Shown: positions 27,127 through 35,413 of the stretch, in pieces
Layout of the letters: each line of letters starts with the position of its first letter
Position numbering within the stretch: the stretch's first letter is position 1
Origin: Candidatus Binatia bacterium
Lineage (GTDB): Bacteria > Desulfobacterota > Binatia > UBA1149 > CAITLU01
NCBI GenBank assembly: GCA_036493895.1
Contig: DASXOZ010000013.1
Coordinates: 186,001 to 250,000 of the forward strand
Length of the DNA stretch: 64,000 nt
Direction: 5' to 3'
Program-made: the position numbers and the translations under genes
Notes under the pieces: generated by a model
What the model was told of the DNA's origin: nothing
The model's input: the letters and a program-made list of their open reading frames with translations, nothing else
Databases searched by the model: none

Positions 27127-28746
27127 ATGACGGCCCGGATTACCGAGACGGCAGCGGCCGGCACGGCGGGTCGTGCGCGAGTGGTCTTCGGCGAGGCGAC
27201 CGTCGGGGTCGACGAGGTCGCCTCGGTGGCCGAAGGCCGCGCCGAAGCGGAAGTCAGCACCGATCCCGCATGGCTCGCGCGTCTCGAAGCGGGACGCCAG
27301 GCGCTGGAGCGCCGGCTGCGCCTCGGGCGGCCAGTATACGGCGTCTCGACCGGAGTCGGTGCGTCGGTGGAGAACGAGGTTCCTGCCGACCTCCAGGCCG
27401 ACCTCGCCCAGAACCTTTTTCGATTCCACGGCTGCGGCACCGGCGCGATGCTCGACGAAGTCGAGGCGGCGGCCGTCGTCGCGGCGCGCCTGGCCTCGCT
27501 CTCGCGCGGCTATTCTGCGGTGCGTCCCGTCGTGCTCGTCTCGCTTGCGACACTGCTGCGCACGCGGGTGCTGCCGCGCATTCCCGAAGAGGGCTCGGTG
27601 GGCGCCAGCGGCGACCTGACGCCGCTTTCGTACGTTGCCGCGCTTCTGGCCGGCGAAGGAGAAGCGATTGTGCGCGGTCGCGTCGTCGCTGCCCGCGACG
27701 CGCTGGTCGAGGCCGGCCTCGAGCCTCTCGAGCTCGCGCCCAAGGAAAGCCTGGCGCTGATGAACGGCACCAGCGTAATGGCCGGCATCGCCGCGCTCGT
27801 CGTCGTGCGCGCGCAGAGGCTGGCCCGGCTTGCCGCTGCAATCACCGCGATGACGAGTGCAGCCACCGGTGGCAACCGCGAGCATTTCGATGATGGCGTG
27901 CTCGGGCTCAAGCCCCATCCGGGAACGATCGAGACGGGTGCGTGGATCCGCTCGTTTCTTGGCAGCGAAGCCGCGCCGGCGCCCGAGCGCCTGCAGGACC
28001 GCTATTCGGTGCGTTGCGCACCGCACGTCATCGGCGTTCTCGTCGATGCCATCGCGCTCGCCCGCCGCGTGCTCGACGTCGAGATCTCCGGCGTCAACGA
28101 CAACCCCGTGGTCGATCCCGAGACCGGCAGCGTGCTGCACGGCGGGAACTTTTACGGAGGACACGTCGTGTTCGCGGTCGATGCGCTCAAGGGCGCAATG
28201 GCAGGCGTCGCCGACCTCCTCGACCGCCAGCTCGTGCTGCTGTGCCTCCCCGAGACCAGTGGCGGCCTGCCGGCCAACCTCGTCTCGGTGCCCGATCCCG
28301 AGGGTGTCTCGCACCACGGTTTCAAGGCGATGCAGATCTCTGCTTCGGCGCTCGCCGCCGAGGCCGCCAAGACGAGCCTTCCTGCGGCAGTGTTCAGCCG
28401 CAGCACCGAGTCGCACAACCAGGACAAGGTCAGCATGGGGACGATGGCCGCGCGCGAATCCAGGCGCGTCGCCGAGCTTTCGGAGACAGTGGGCGCGATC
28501 GTACTGCTCGCGTCCTGCCAGGCCGTCGACCTGAGGCTCGCGCGCGGCGGCCGGATCCCTGCTCTGCTCGTGCGGCTGCACCAGGCCGTGCGCGGCCGCG
28601 TGGAAATGCTGCGCGAAGACCGGCGCCAGGATGTCGACATCGCGTCGGTGCTCGCGCTGCTTCGCTCCGGAGCGCTGCCGCTGGACGCGGACGAGGGTGC
28701 CGGCGCGCGCGCCTCGCGAGCGACGCGGCGAATCGGGCCGGCATGA
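27127..28746 (+). CDS. Aromatic amino acid ammonia-lyase (HAL/TAL/PAL family)
   Basis: The 539-residue enzyme has the MIO-forming Ala160-Ser161-Gly162 in GSVGASGDLTPLSY, the catalytic Tyr71 in VYGVSTG, and DNP in GVNDNPVVD. It eliminates ammonia from an aromatic amino acid to give an arylacrylate. At the substrate-selectivity site it has Phe100-His101 (RFHGCGTG), not the Ser-His of typical histidine lyases or of Flavobacterium TAL, and closer to tyrosine lyases with (Y/F)HGCG. With the ligase and KS nearby, the product is most likely 4-coumarate or cinnamate as polyene starter. It heads the plus operon. Confidence 0.88.
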   Translation: MTARITETAAAGTAGRARVVFGEATVGVDEVASVAEGRAEAEVSTDPAWLARLEAGRQALERRLRLGRPVYGVSTGVGASVENEVPADLQADLAQNLFRFHGCGTGAMLDEVEAAAVVAARLASLSRGYSAVRPVVLVSLATLLRTRVLPRIPEEGSVGASGDLTPLSYVAALLAGEGEAIVRGRVVAARDALVEAGLEPLELAPKESLALMNGTSVMAGIAALVVVRAQRLARLAAAITAMTSAATGGNREHFDDGVLGLKPHPGTIETGAWIRSFLGSEAAPAPERLQDRYSVRCAPHVIGVLVDAIALARRVLDVEISGVNDNPVVDPETGSVLHGGNFYGGHVVFAVDALKGAMAGVADLLDRQLVLLCLPETSGGLPANLVSVPDPEGVSHHGFKAMQISASALAAEAAKTSLPAAVFSRSTESHNQDKVSMGTMAARESRRVAELSETVGAIVLLASCQAVDLRLARGGRIPALLVRLHQAVRGRVEMLREDRRQDVDIASVLALLRSGALPLDADEGAGARASRATRRIGPA

Positions 28747-29153
28747 GCCAGCGGCTGAGGCAGACGAGCGTCGATCTGGAAGTGCCTTTCCACGACATCG
28801 ACGGGCTCGGGATCGTCTGGCACGGGCACTACTACAAGTACCTCGAGCTGGCGCGCACTCGCCTGCTGCGCTCGGTCGGGCTCGATGCAGGCGACCTCGT
28901 CGGCCCGCTGTTTCGCTTCGTCATCGTCGAGAGCCACTGCCGCTACACATCCGCTTTGCGTTACGGAGACCAGGCGCGCGTCAGCGCGTGGTTCGGCGAC
29001 ATCCAGCACCGAATCCGTGTCGCGTACGAGATCACGAACCTGGCAACGTCGCGCCGCGCGGCACGGGGCCACACGATCCTGGCGACGACGGATCCGGCCG
29101 GCCGCCTGCTGCTCGAGACTCCGCCGCGCATCGTCGAGCGCATCCTTGGATAG
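28743..29153 (+). CDS. Hotdog-fold acyl-CoA/ACP thioesterase (4-HBT type)
   Basis: The 136-residue protein has VPFHDIDGLGIVWHGHYYKYLE, the N-terminal signature of 4-hydroxybenzoyl-CoA thioesterase-type hotdogs with Asp in DIDGLG as likely catalytic residue. Small thioesterases of this type occur in aryl polyene clusters and release or edit the acyl chain. It overlaps the lyase stop (ATGA at 28743). Confidence 0.88.
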   Translation: MSQRLRQTSVDLEVPFHDIDGLGIVWHGHYYKYLELARTRLLRSVGLDAGDLVGPLFRFVIVESHCRYTSALRYGDQARVSAWFGDIQHRIRVAYEITNLATSRRAARGHTILATTDPAGRLLLETPPRIVERILG

Positions 29154-29916
29154 AAGGTTGCGGAAAAACCCGTCCAGGCTCGCGCTGCCGGCCGCGATCG
29201 CGGTCGCGACGATTGCCGTGACCCCGTGGCGCAGCTGGGCAGCGCCCCGGGGCGCATCTTCTGCTCCCGCCGGAGCTTCCTCCGCGCCGGCATCGCCGTC
29301 AGCCGCGACAAAACCACCGGTATCTCCACCAGCAGCGTCGCAGCTGCCGCAGACCCGCGATCTTTCATCGCTGCTTGCCGGCATGCGCTCGAGCCGGGGA
29401 GTGGTCGCCGAGTTCCAGGAGACGCGGGAGCTCGCACTGCTGTCGTCGCCGCTCGAGGCGACCGGCGCCATCTATTTCATCCCACCGTCGCGCCTGGTGC
29501 GCGTCGTGACGAGCCCCGGCCACTCGCGCCTGGTCGTCGACGGCGACAAGGTGCGATTCGAAGACGAAACCGGACACAAGGACCTCGACCTTTCGTCGAG
29601 CCCGATCGCGCGCCAGATGATCGACAGCTTCGTCGTCCTGTTCGACGGCGACGAGACGAGGCTGCACCAGCTCTACGACGCGCAGTTCCACACCGACGGC
29701 CAGGCGTGGAGCCTGCACCTGACGCCCCGCTCGATGCCGCTCGATCGCATGATCAAGTTCTTCGAGATGAGTGGAACCGGACCGACGATCGATCGGATGG
29801 AAGCGGTGGAGCCCGACGGCGACCGCACGGTGACGCGCTTCGGCCGCACCGAGACCCAGCACGAGTTCTCGAAGACGGAGCTCGCCGAACTGTTCGGCGA
29901 CGCGCACGCGCCGTGA
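29146..29916 (+). CDS. LolA-like periplasmic lipid/lipoprotein carrier
   Basis: The protein of about 256 residues has an N-terminal signal region (ALPAAIAVATIAV), a Pro/Ala/Ser linker and then a LolA-like half-barrel (RGVVAEFQETREL, AIYFIPPSRLVRVV, YDAQFHTDG). LolA relatives in aryl polyene clusters are thought to ferry the hydrophobic product across the periplasm. The start is uncertain: TTG at 29146 overlaps the thioesterase stop, and TTG at 29158 is the alternative. Its stop overlaps the exporter start (GTGA), binding carrier and exporter production together. Confidence 0.75.
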   Translation: MDRRLRKNPSRLALPAAIAVATIAVTPWRSWAAPRGASSAPAGASSAPASPSAATKPPVSPPAASQLPQTRDLSSLLAGMRSSRGVVAEFQETRELALLSSPLEATGAIYFIPPSRLVRVVTSPGHSRLVVDGDKVRFEDETGHKDLDLSSSPIARQMIDSFVVLFDGDETRLHQLYDAQFHTDGQAWSLHLTPRSMPLDRMIKFFEMSGTGPTIDRMEAVEPDGDRTVTRFGRTETQHEFSKTELAELFGDAHAP

Positions 29917-32315
29917 AGATCTTCGCGATCCGTGCCGGGTTCCTGCTGTTTCTGGCCGCCCTCGTCGCGTTCAGTCTGACGCGGCTCGACTTCAGCACCG
30001 ACATCACAAACTTCATGCCCGACGGCAGCGACGCCGACCTCGGCCTGCTCGCACGCCACCTCGCGCGCAGCGACCTCGCGCGCACGATGATGCTGACGGT
30101 CGGCTCCCCGTCGGGGGCGGTCGGCGAAGAGCGCATCGCCCAGGCGGTCGTCGATCTTCAGAAAAGCCTGGCCTCCGATCCGGAAGTCGCGTGGGTGCGA
30201 AGCGGTCCGCAGGACAGCGACTACGAGCAGATCTGGAAAGTCTACTTTCCCCACCGTTTCGGCCTGTTTTCGCTCGATCCGGAAAAAGAAATCCCGGCGA
30301 TGACGACGCCGGAGGCGATCGCAAAGGATGCCGAGAAGGCGCGCCAGGCACTGGCTTCTCCGGCCGCCGCGCTGGTCAAGCGCACGCTGCCTGACGATCC
30401 GCTCGGCATTTCCCAGCAGATCCTCGACCGCCTCCAGGACGACAGCCCGATGCTGTCGGTGCGCCACGGCGTGTTCTTTTCCCACGACGGCTGGGGAGTC
30501 CTGCTGCTGTCGAGCAAGGCTTCGGCGTTCGACGCCAAGCGACAGGAACCGCTGCTCGCCGGCATCGACGCGCGCTTCGCCGAGATCCGCGCGAAGGACG
30601 GCGGCGACCTCGCGCTCGAAAAGAGCGGCGCGAACCGTTTCGCGGTCGACGCCCAGCGCTCGATGCTCGGCGACATGTGGTGGATCATGGCGACGTCGAT
30701 GCTCGGGATCTCGGCCATCGTGCTCGTCTACTTCCGCTCGGCCGGCCGCTTCCTGATCACCCTGCTGCCCTCGCTCGGCGGCATCATCGTCGCCACTGCG
30801 CTCGGCATCGTCGTCTTCGGCAACCTCGACGGCCTGACTCTCGCGTTCGGTGCCAGCCTGATCGGCGTCGCGATCGACTACCCGATCTACCTGCTGAACC
30901 ACGTGATGGTGATCGGCGGCCGGCGCCGCGACATCGTGCGTCGTGTCGCGCCGTCGCTGTCGATGGGGGCGCTCACGACGGTGGCCGGCTTCGCCGGAAT
31001 GTCGCTGACGTCGTTCCCGGGTTTTCGCGAGATCGGTTTTTTCGCGGCCGTCGGCATCGCTTCGGCGTTGGCGATCACGCTCGGGGTCGTGCCGTGGTTC
31101 CTCGACGAGGAGTCGCGGCCGGTGCGGCCTTCCGGCCTGACCTCGCGGGCGCTGGATTCGGCAATGCGCTGGTCGCTGCGGCGGCGGCGTGGCCTCATCG
31201 TGATTCCGATCGCGGTGGCCGCCCTCGGCGCCGTCGTGATGCCGCGCCTTCAGTGGCAGGACGATCTTTCGCGGCTCGGCAACATCGATCCGCGCCTGGA
31301 GGCCGAAGAAAGGCGCGTCCATGAGCGCGTGGCCGGATGGGAGATGGGCCGCGTCGTGCTCGTCTCGGCGGACAGCGAGCAGCTGGCTCTCGAGCGTACC
31401 GAGGCTCTCGCGCGGCGCATGCAGGCGCTCAAATCGAGCGGTGCCATCGGAGGCTTCCGCGCCGCGACGAGCCTGGTGCGGTCGAGCTCCCTGCAGCAGC
31501 GCAACATCGACGCGCTGCGCGCAGTGCCCGATCTCGCGCAGCGCGTCCGGCAGGGATTCGAGGCAGCCGGGTTTCGCGGTGACGCGCTCGCGCCGTTTGC
31601 CGCGGACCTCGCGTCGGCGCCGCCGCCGCTGGCGCCCGACGAGTTTCGCGGCACCGCTCTGGAGACGATGCTCGAGCCCCTGCTGCTTCGCATGGACGAC
31701 CGATGGGCGACGATCACGCAGATCAGCGACCCCCGCGACGAAAATGCCATTCGCGACGCAGTCGGCCCGATTGCCGGAGCGCACTATTTCATTCAGAAGG
31801 ATTTCGTGAACGACCTGTACGCGCAGTACCGCGACTCGACGTTCCGCCAGCTTCTCGTGGGCGGTCTGCTGATCGTGGGGACGCTGATCTTGCGTTACCG
31901 TCGCCTGCGCCCGACGCTGGCGGCCTGCCTGCCGTCGGTGCTGGTTCCGATCCTCGTGCTTTCGGGACTTTCGCTGGCCGGCCAGCAGATCAACCTGCTG
32001 CACATCGTGAGCCTCAGCATGGTCACCGGAATGGGGACCGACTACGGGATATTCCTCGTCGACAGCGCGGGCAACAAGACCTGGTTCGACTCGACGCTGG
32101 TCAGCCTGCTCCTGTGCTGGCTGACCACGGTGTTCGGATTCGCGGTGATCGCGATCTCGTCGCACCCCGCGCTGCGGGCGATGGGGGTCACGATCGGCGC
32201 CGGTGTCACGCTGTCCTTGCTGCTGTCGCCGGTGTGCTTGCTGGTGATGGGCCGCGAGGTCGCGCCCGAGCTGGCGCAGCAGGCTGCGGCCGGCGCCGAA
32301 GAGGTGCTTCCGTGA
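29913..32315 (+). CDS. MMPL/RND-superfamily exporter
   Basis: The 800-residue inner-membrane transporter has two repeats, each with one N-terminal helix, a large periplasmic loop and five further helices. The proton-relay aspartates in helix 4 and its counterpart are visible in GVAIDYPIYLLNHV and GMGTDYGIFLVDS. Its neighbours (LolA-like before, lipoprotein after, both with GTGA overlaps) match the export module of aryl polyene and flexirubin loci. It is expected to flip or extrude the polyene lipid from the inner membrane. Confidence 0.9.
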   Translation: MKIFAIRAGFLLFLAALVAFSLTRLDFSTDITNFMPDGSDADLGLLARHLARSDLARTMMLTVGSPSGAVGEERIAQAVVDLQKSLASDPEVAWVRSGPQDSDYEQIWKVYFPHRFGLFSLDPEKEIPAMTTPEAIAKDAEKARQALASPAAALVKRTLPDDPLGISQQILDRLQDDSPMLSVRHGVFFSHDGWGVLLLSSKASAFDAKRQEPLLAGIDARFAEIRAKDGGDLALEKSGANRFAVDAQRSMLGDMWWIMATSMLGISAIVLVYFRSAGRFLITLLPSLGGIIVATALGIVVFGNLDGLTLAFGASLIGVAIDYPIYLLNHVMVIGGRRRDIVRRVAPSLSMGALTTVAGFAGMSLTSFPGFREIGFFAAVGIASALAITLGVVPWFLDEESRPVRPSGLTSRALDSAMRWSLRRRRGLIVIPIAVAALGAVVMPRLQWQDDLSRLGNIDPRLEAEERRVHERVAGWEMGRVVLVSADSEQLALERTEALARRMQALKSSGAIGGFRAATSLVRSSSLQQRNIDALRAVPDLAQRVRQGFEAAGFRGDALAPFAADLASAPPPLAPDEFRGTALETMLEPLLLRMDDRWATITQISDPRDENAIRDAVGPIAGAHYFIQKDFVNDLYAQYRDSTFRQLLVGGLLIVGTLILRYRRLRPTLAACLPSVLVPILVLSGLSLAGQQINLLHIVSLSMVTGMGTDYGIFLVDSAGNKTWFDSTLVSLLLCWLTTVFGFAVIAISSHPALRAMGVTIGAGVTLSLLLSPVCLLVMGREVAPELAQQAAAGAEEVLP

Positions 32316-32971
32316 AAACGCCGCACCTGCGCCGGCCATTGCGCGCGTTGCTGGTCGCTTGCGCGATGGCCTGCGCCGGCTGCAGCGAACTCGCCCACGG
32401 TCTTTTCGCCGCCCGAGTCCCCGAATGCGACGGCTTCGACGTGCCGCTCGCGACGTTGTCGGTCAGTTCGCGAAAGGAGATGCGCGTGCGCATCGTCGGC
32501 CGTCACGTCGACCAGGACCTCCCTTTCGTCGTCGAGGCGGCCAAGGATTCGTTCGTGCTCGTCGGGTTCACCCCGCTCGGCACCAAATCGTTCACGCTGG
32601 TGCGCCGCGGGGACGACGCCAAGGACGTCAAGATCGAGAACGTCACCGGCGCAGTGCTGCAGATCCCGCCGCGCAACATGATGGCCGATCTGCTGGCGAT
32701 GTCGCTGCCGAGCGGCTGCGCGGCGTCGGCCGAAGCAGTCGCGACGACGACGCTCGAGCATTGGCAGGTCAGCGACGCCTGCCTGGACAGCCGTCCCCAG
32801 CAGCGGCGCATCGAAAGGCTGCCGAAGCCCGGCGACAAGCCGGAAAAGGGTCCGCGCGAAGAGGTCGAGGTCAACTACGACAGCGACGCGATCACCGTCA
32901 GCCAGAAACAGTGCAGGTACACGGCGCGCTACGTGCTGCAGGCCACGCTCCCACCGAAAAAGAAGAAGTGA
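32312..32971 (+). CDS. Lipoprotein, DUF3261-like, of the polyene export module
   Basis: This 219-residue protein has a lipobox MACAGC after a basic/hydrophobic leader, so it is predicted to be lipid-anchored. The segments FVLVGFTPLGTKSFTLV and PPRNMMADLLAMSLP resemble DUF3261 lipoproteins often found in aryl polyene clusters. It ends in a lysine run. GTG start overlaps the MMPL stop. Likely role: outer-membrane acceptor of the exported product; this is inferred from position. Confidence 0.7.
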   Translation: MKTPHLRRPLRALLVACAMACAGCSELAHGLFAARVPECDGFDVPLATLSVSSRKEMRVRIVGRHVDQDLPFVVEAAKDSFVLVGFTPLGTKSFTLVRRGDDAKDVKIENVTGAVLQIPPRNMMADLLAMSLPSGCAASAEAVATTTLEHWQVSDACLDSRPQQRRIERLPKPGDKPEKGPREEVEVNYDSDAITVSQKQCRYTARYVLQATLPPKKKK

Positions 32972-32997
32972 CTGCGCCGGCCGCCCGGCCGGCGCAG
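32972..32997. terminator. Bidirectional hairpin between convergent genes
   Basis: A perfect 11-bp stem (CTGCGCCGGCC / GGCCGGCGCAG) with a 4-nt loop starts directly after the lipoprotein stop and lies 15 nt before the 3' end of the opposing lipoprotein gene. No T-tract follows on either side, so it may stop transcription weakly or protect 3' ends. Confidence 0.6.
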
Positions 32998-33011
32998 CTC
33001 ACGGGCAGCAA

Positions 33012-33461
33012 TCAGGAACGGCGGCCGTCCCCGGCGAGCAACCTCTCGGCCTGCGGAGCAGTCAGCGCGACTTCGCGGCGCTTGCCGGTGCGGTCGACTC
33101 CGACGGCAACCATTCGCGAGGACTGTCCGGACGCCGGTTGCAGCAAGTCGCCGCGTTCGCTCGCGACGCGCGTTGCATGATCGGTTTCGAGCGCAGCAGT
33201 GCTGCGCGGCATGTTGCGGCGCGAGTAGAGCCCGTAGTCGCCGACCACCGCCAGCATGATGAGCTGGGCCGGTGCAGTGAGGATATCCCCGGCCACCGCC
33301 AGCGGCATCAGCACGAGTCCCGCCCATTCGCGGTTCGGATGCGATGGCGGATCGGCCGGGCTGCCGAAGTACCCGTGGTCGGTCCACTCGGTGAACGCGC
33401 AGCCGGCGACGAGCGAAAGCACGACGGGCAGGACGAGGCCACGAACCAAAAATGAGCGCAT
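33012..33461 (-). CDS. Small lipoprotein, YceK/YidQ-like
   Basis: The 149-residue protein has a signal with lipobox VAGCAFTEW and a central hydrophobic stretch AGLVLMPLAVAGDILTAP, reminiscent of YceK/YidQ lipoproteins (conserved PxxxxDxxTxP area). The C-terminal half is charged and of unknown role. ATG at 33461 is preceded by GGAGGG. It converges with the polyene export operon and may be unrelated to it. Confidence 0.65.
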   Translation of the reverse strand: MRSFLVRGLVLPVVLSLVAGCAFTEWTDHGYFGSPADPPSHPNREWAGLVLMPLAVAGDILTAPAQLIMLAVVGDYGLYSRRNMPRSTAALETDHATRVASERGDLLQPASGQSSRMVAVGVDRTGKRREVALTAPQAERLLAGDGRRS

Positions 33462-33636
33462 GTTCCCTCCGCGGGGACCGAGCGGCGCACGGGCAGCGCC
33501 GGTCGATGCCGCAGAGAGAAAGATATTTGGTCGGCCGCGCTCCTGTCAACGCCATCGGCCGGGGAAAGACGTCGAGGACTGGGGGCCGTGGAAATTTGCT
33601 GCGTCAAAAGAAATCGCGACGGGACGCGCCGCGGCA

Positions 33637-33705
33637 CCTCGGCGCCGTATCCGCATCGGGCGCCTCAGCGCCGTATCCGCATCAGGCGCCTCAGCGCCGT
33701 ATCCG
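33637..33705. repeat. 26-bp tandem repeat at the 3' end of a glycosyltransferase gene
   Basis: Two full copies of CCTC(G/A)GCGCCGTATCCGCATC(G/A)GGCG (33637-33662 and 33663-33688) and a partial third (33689-33705). The third copy overlaps the stop codon and last codons (RIRR) of the glycosyltransferase; the others lie just downstream. The pattern suggests the gene's tail was duplicated outward. Confidence 0.85.
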
Positions 33706-34428
33706 AAGAATCAGCCCGACGACGATGAAGATGATGCGCACCGTGTCGACCCACGGCCGGTAGTAGCTGACACGCTCGTCGGCCGGCGGGTAGTAGACGC
33801 GGACGGTGCGGCAGACGACCGGCATGCCGCTGTGCATCGCGCGGATGAGCACTTCGGTCTCGAAGCCGTAGTGGCTCGCGTGGCCTCCGAGCGCGAGCGT
33901 GCTCGCGACCGGATAGATACGGAACCCCGATTGCGTGTCGTCGAAACGGCGTCCGCTCGCAATTTCGACCCAGCGGTTCGCGAACCGGTTGCCGAACAAC
34001 TTCATCGGCGAGATGTCGTGGCCCTCGCGGCTGCGCTCCCCCAGCACGATGGCCGATGGATTCTCCCGCGACGCGTCCAGCAGCGCCGGCATCTCGCCCG
34101 CAAGATGCTGGCCGTCGCCATCCACGGTGAATACGTGCGTGAAGCCGCGCGAGCGTGCCCACTCCAGGCCCGTCTGCAGCGCGCGTCCCTTTCCCTGCCT
34201 CTGCGGATGGCGCACCACGACGGCTCCGGCGGCTTCGGCGACCGCGGAGGTGTCGTCGCCGGACCCGTCATCGACGACGAGCACGTCAGTGACGTGCTCG
34301 CGGATGCCGGCCAGGACATCGGTGACGGTCGTCGCGCAATCGAGGCACGGAACCACGGCCGCGACGCGAAAAGCAGCGCGCGGCAAGCTTGGACCGCCTC
34401 GGTCAGCGTGGTACTCAGGCTTCGCCAT
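33691..34428 (-). CDS. Family 2 glycosyltransferase (dolichyl-phosphate mannose synthase-like)
   Basis: The 245-residue GT-A enzyme has VAAVVPCLDCA, VLVVDDGSGDDT, the metal site VDGDGQH and FDDTQSGFRIYP. A C-terminal hydrophobic helix (VRIIFIVVGLIL) anchors it to the membrane. It resembles polyprenyl-phosphate sugar synthases. The second glycosyltransferase of the region, it stands divergent from an LPLAT gene, with the two proposed ATG codons overlapping in one CATG. An upstream extension to 34494 is open but unlikely to be translated. The sugar is unknown. Confidence 0.82.
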   Translation of the reverse strand: MAKPEYHADRGGPSLPRAAFRVAAVVPCLDCATTVTDVLAGIREHVTDVLVVDDGSGDDTSAVAEAAGAVVVRHPQRQGKGRALQTGLEWARSRGFTHVFTVDGDGQHLAGEMPALLDASRENPSAIVLGERSREGHDISPMKLFGNRFANRWVEIASGRRFDDTQSGFRIYPVASTLALGGHASHYGFETEVLIRAMHSGMPVVCRTVRVYYPPADERVSYYRPWVDTVRIIFIVVGLILRIRR

Positions 34429-35413
34429 GGCGCCTAGCAACGCTCCGGAAATGCTGCCCGAGCAGCTCAAGGTGGACGGCCTGTGGTGGCGCAAGTTCGC
34501 GATGCTCGGGAGCGTCTACGGCCCGGAGTGGTGGAAGCGCTGGTCGCCTCCCGTGATCGCGGCGATCATCTTCTGCCTCATCGGTCCGAACCGGCGAGGG
34601 GCGATCGCGAACATGAAGCGCATCCTCGGCACCCGCGAGGCCAGCGTCGCGACGCCGGCGGCGCTGCGCATGTTCGTCGAATTCGCGCATTGCATGACCG
34701 AGACGATGGAGTACTTCGGCCCGCGTCCCCACCCGGTGCGGGTCGATGTTCCGGAGCCCGACCTGCTGCGCCAGACGCTGGAAAATGGCCGCGGGGCGGT
34801 CATCGTCACCGGGCACCTCGGCAACTGGGACGCCGCCGCAGTGGCCCTGCAGCGCTACGGCCGCAGCGTCACCGTCGTCATGGCCCACGAAGCCAATGCG
34901 AGCACGCACGAATACGTGCGACGCATGCGCGAGACCCACGACATCCGAGTCGTCTACTCCGACGAGTCGGTCTTTTCGTCGCTGAACCTGGTGCGCTCGC
35001 TCAGGGCCAACAACATCATCGCGATGCAGCTCGACCGCGGGAGCGCGTTCGGCCGCGTGATCGCGATTCCGTTCTTCGGCGCACCCGCGCACTTTTCCGA
35101 AGGCCCGTTTCACCTGGCCCGCGTCGCCGGCGCGCCGATCGTGCCGTGCTTCGCTCCTCGACTCGGCGTGCGTCACTACGAGATCCGCTTCGGCAGCGCG
35201 CACGAAATGCCGGACCGCTCGCGCACCAGCGGGATCCGCGACATCGCGACGCGCGTCGTCGCCGACTTCGAGGCGATCGTGCGCGAGAATCCTTGCCAGT
35301 GGTTCCAGTTCGCGGATTTCTGGGCGGGTCCGGATGCCGAGCGGCTCACGCGAGGGCCCTCGCAATTCTCGCGCGAGTCTGAGCAGCCAGCGCGTCCCGC
35401 TGCTCGTAGCTGA
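34427..35413 (+). CDS. LpxL/HtrB-like lipid acyltransferase
   Basis: The 328-residue protein has the HX4D motif in GHLGNWD, an N-terminal membrane-associated helix (VIAAIIFCLIG) and the late CQWFQFADFW, as in Kdo-lipid acyltransferases. It would use acyl-ACP to acylate a lipid at the inner membrane. Its 3' end overlaps the opposing plsC-like gene by 68 nt, so one or both C-termini are constrained. ATG at 34451 is an alternative start. It is one of four LPLAT-type genes within 15 kb. Confidence 0.85.
   Translation: MAPSNAPEMLPEQLKVDGLWWRKFAMLGSVYGPEWWKRWSPPVIAAIIFCLIGPNRRGAIANMKRILGTREASVATPAALRMFVEFAHCMTETMEYFGPRPHPVRVDVPEPDLLRQTLENGRGAVIVTGHLGNWDAAAVALQRYGRSVTVVMAHEANASTHEYVRRMRETHDIRVVYSDESVFSSLNLVRSLRANNIIAMQLDRGSAFGRVIAIPFFGAPAHFSEGPFHLARVAGAPIVPCFAPRLGVRHYEIRFGSAHEMPDRSRTSGIRDIATRVVADFEAIVRENPCQWFQFADFWAGPDAERLTRGPSQFSRESEQPARPAARS

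Noticed and set aside
26103..27440. 445-residue version of the PlsC-like protein
   Set aside because: The extra N-terminus overlaps the ammonia-lyase gene and lacks membrane or enzyme motifs; ATG 26987 fits better.
29673..32339. 888-residue open frame antisense to the MMPL exporter
   Set aside because: It mirrors the exporter codon pattern, is rich in Arg/His/Asp/Gln, and has no domain. High GC produces such shadow frames.
16179..32971. Dialkylresorcinol (DarA/DarB) pathway
   Set aside because: No DarA- or DarB-like ketosynthase/cyclase pair was found, so only the polyene part is supported.
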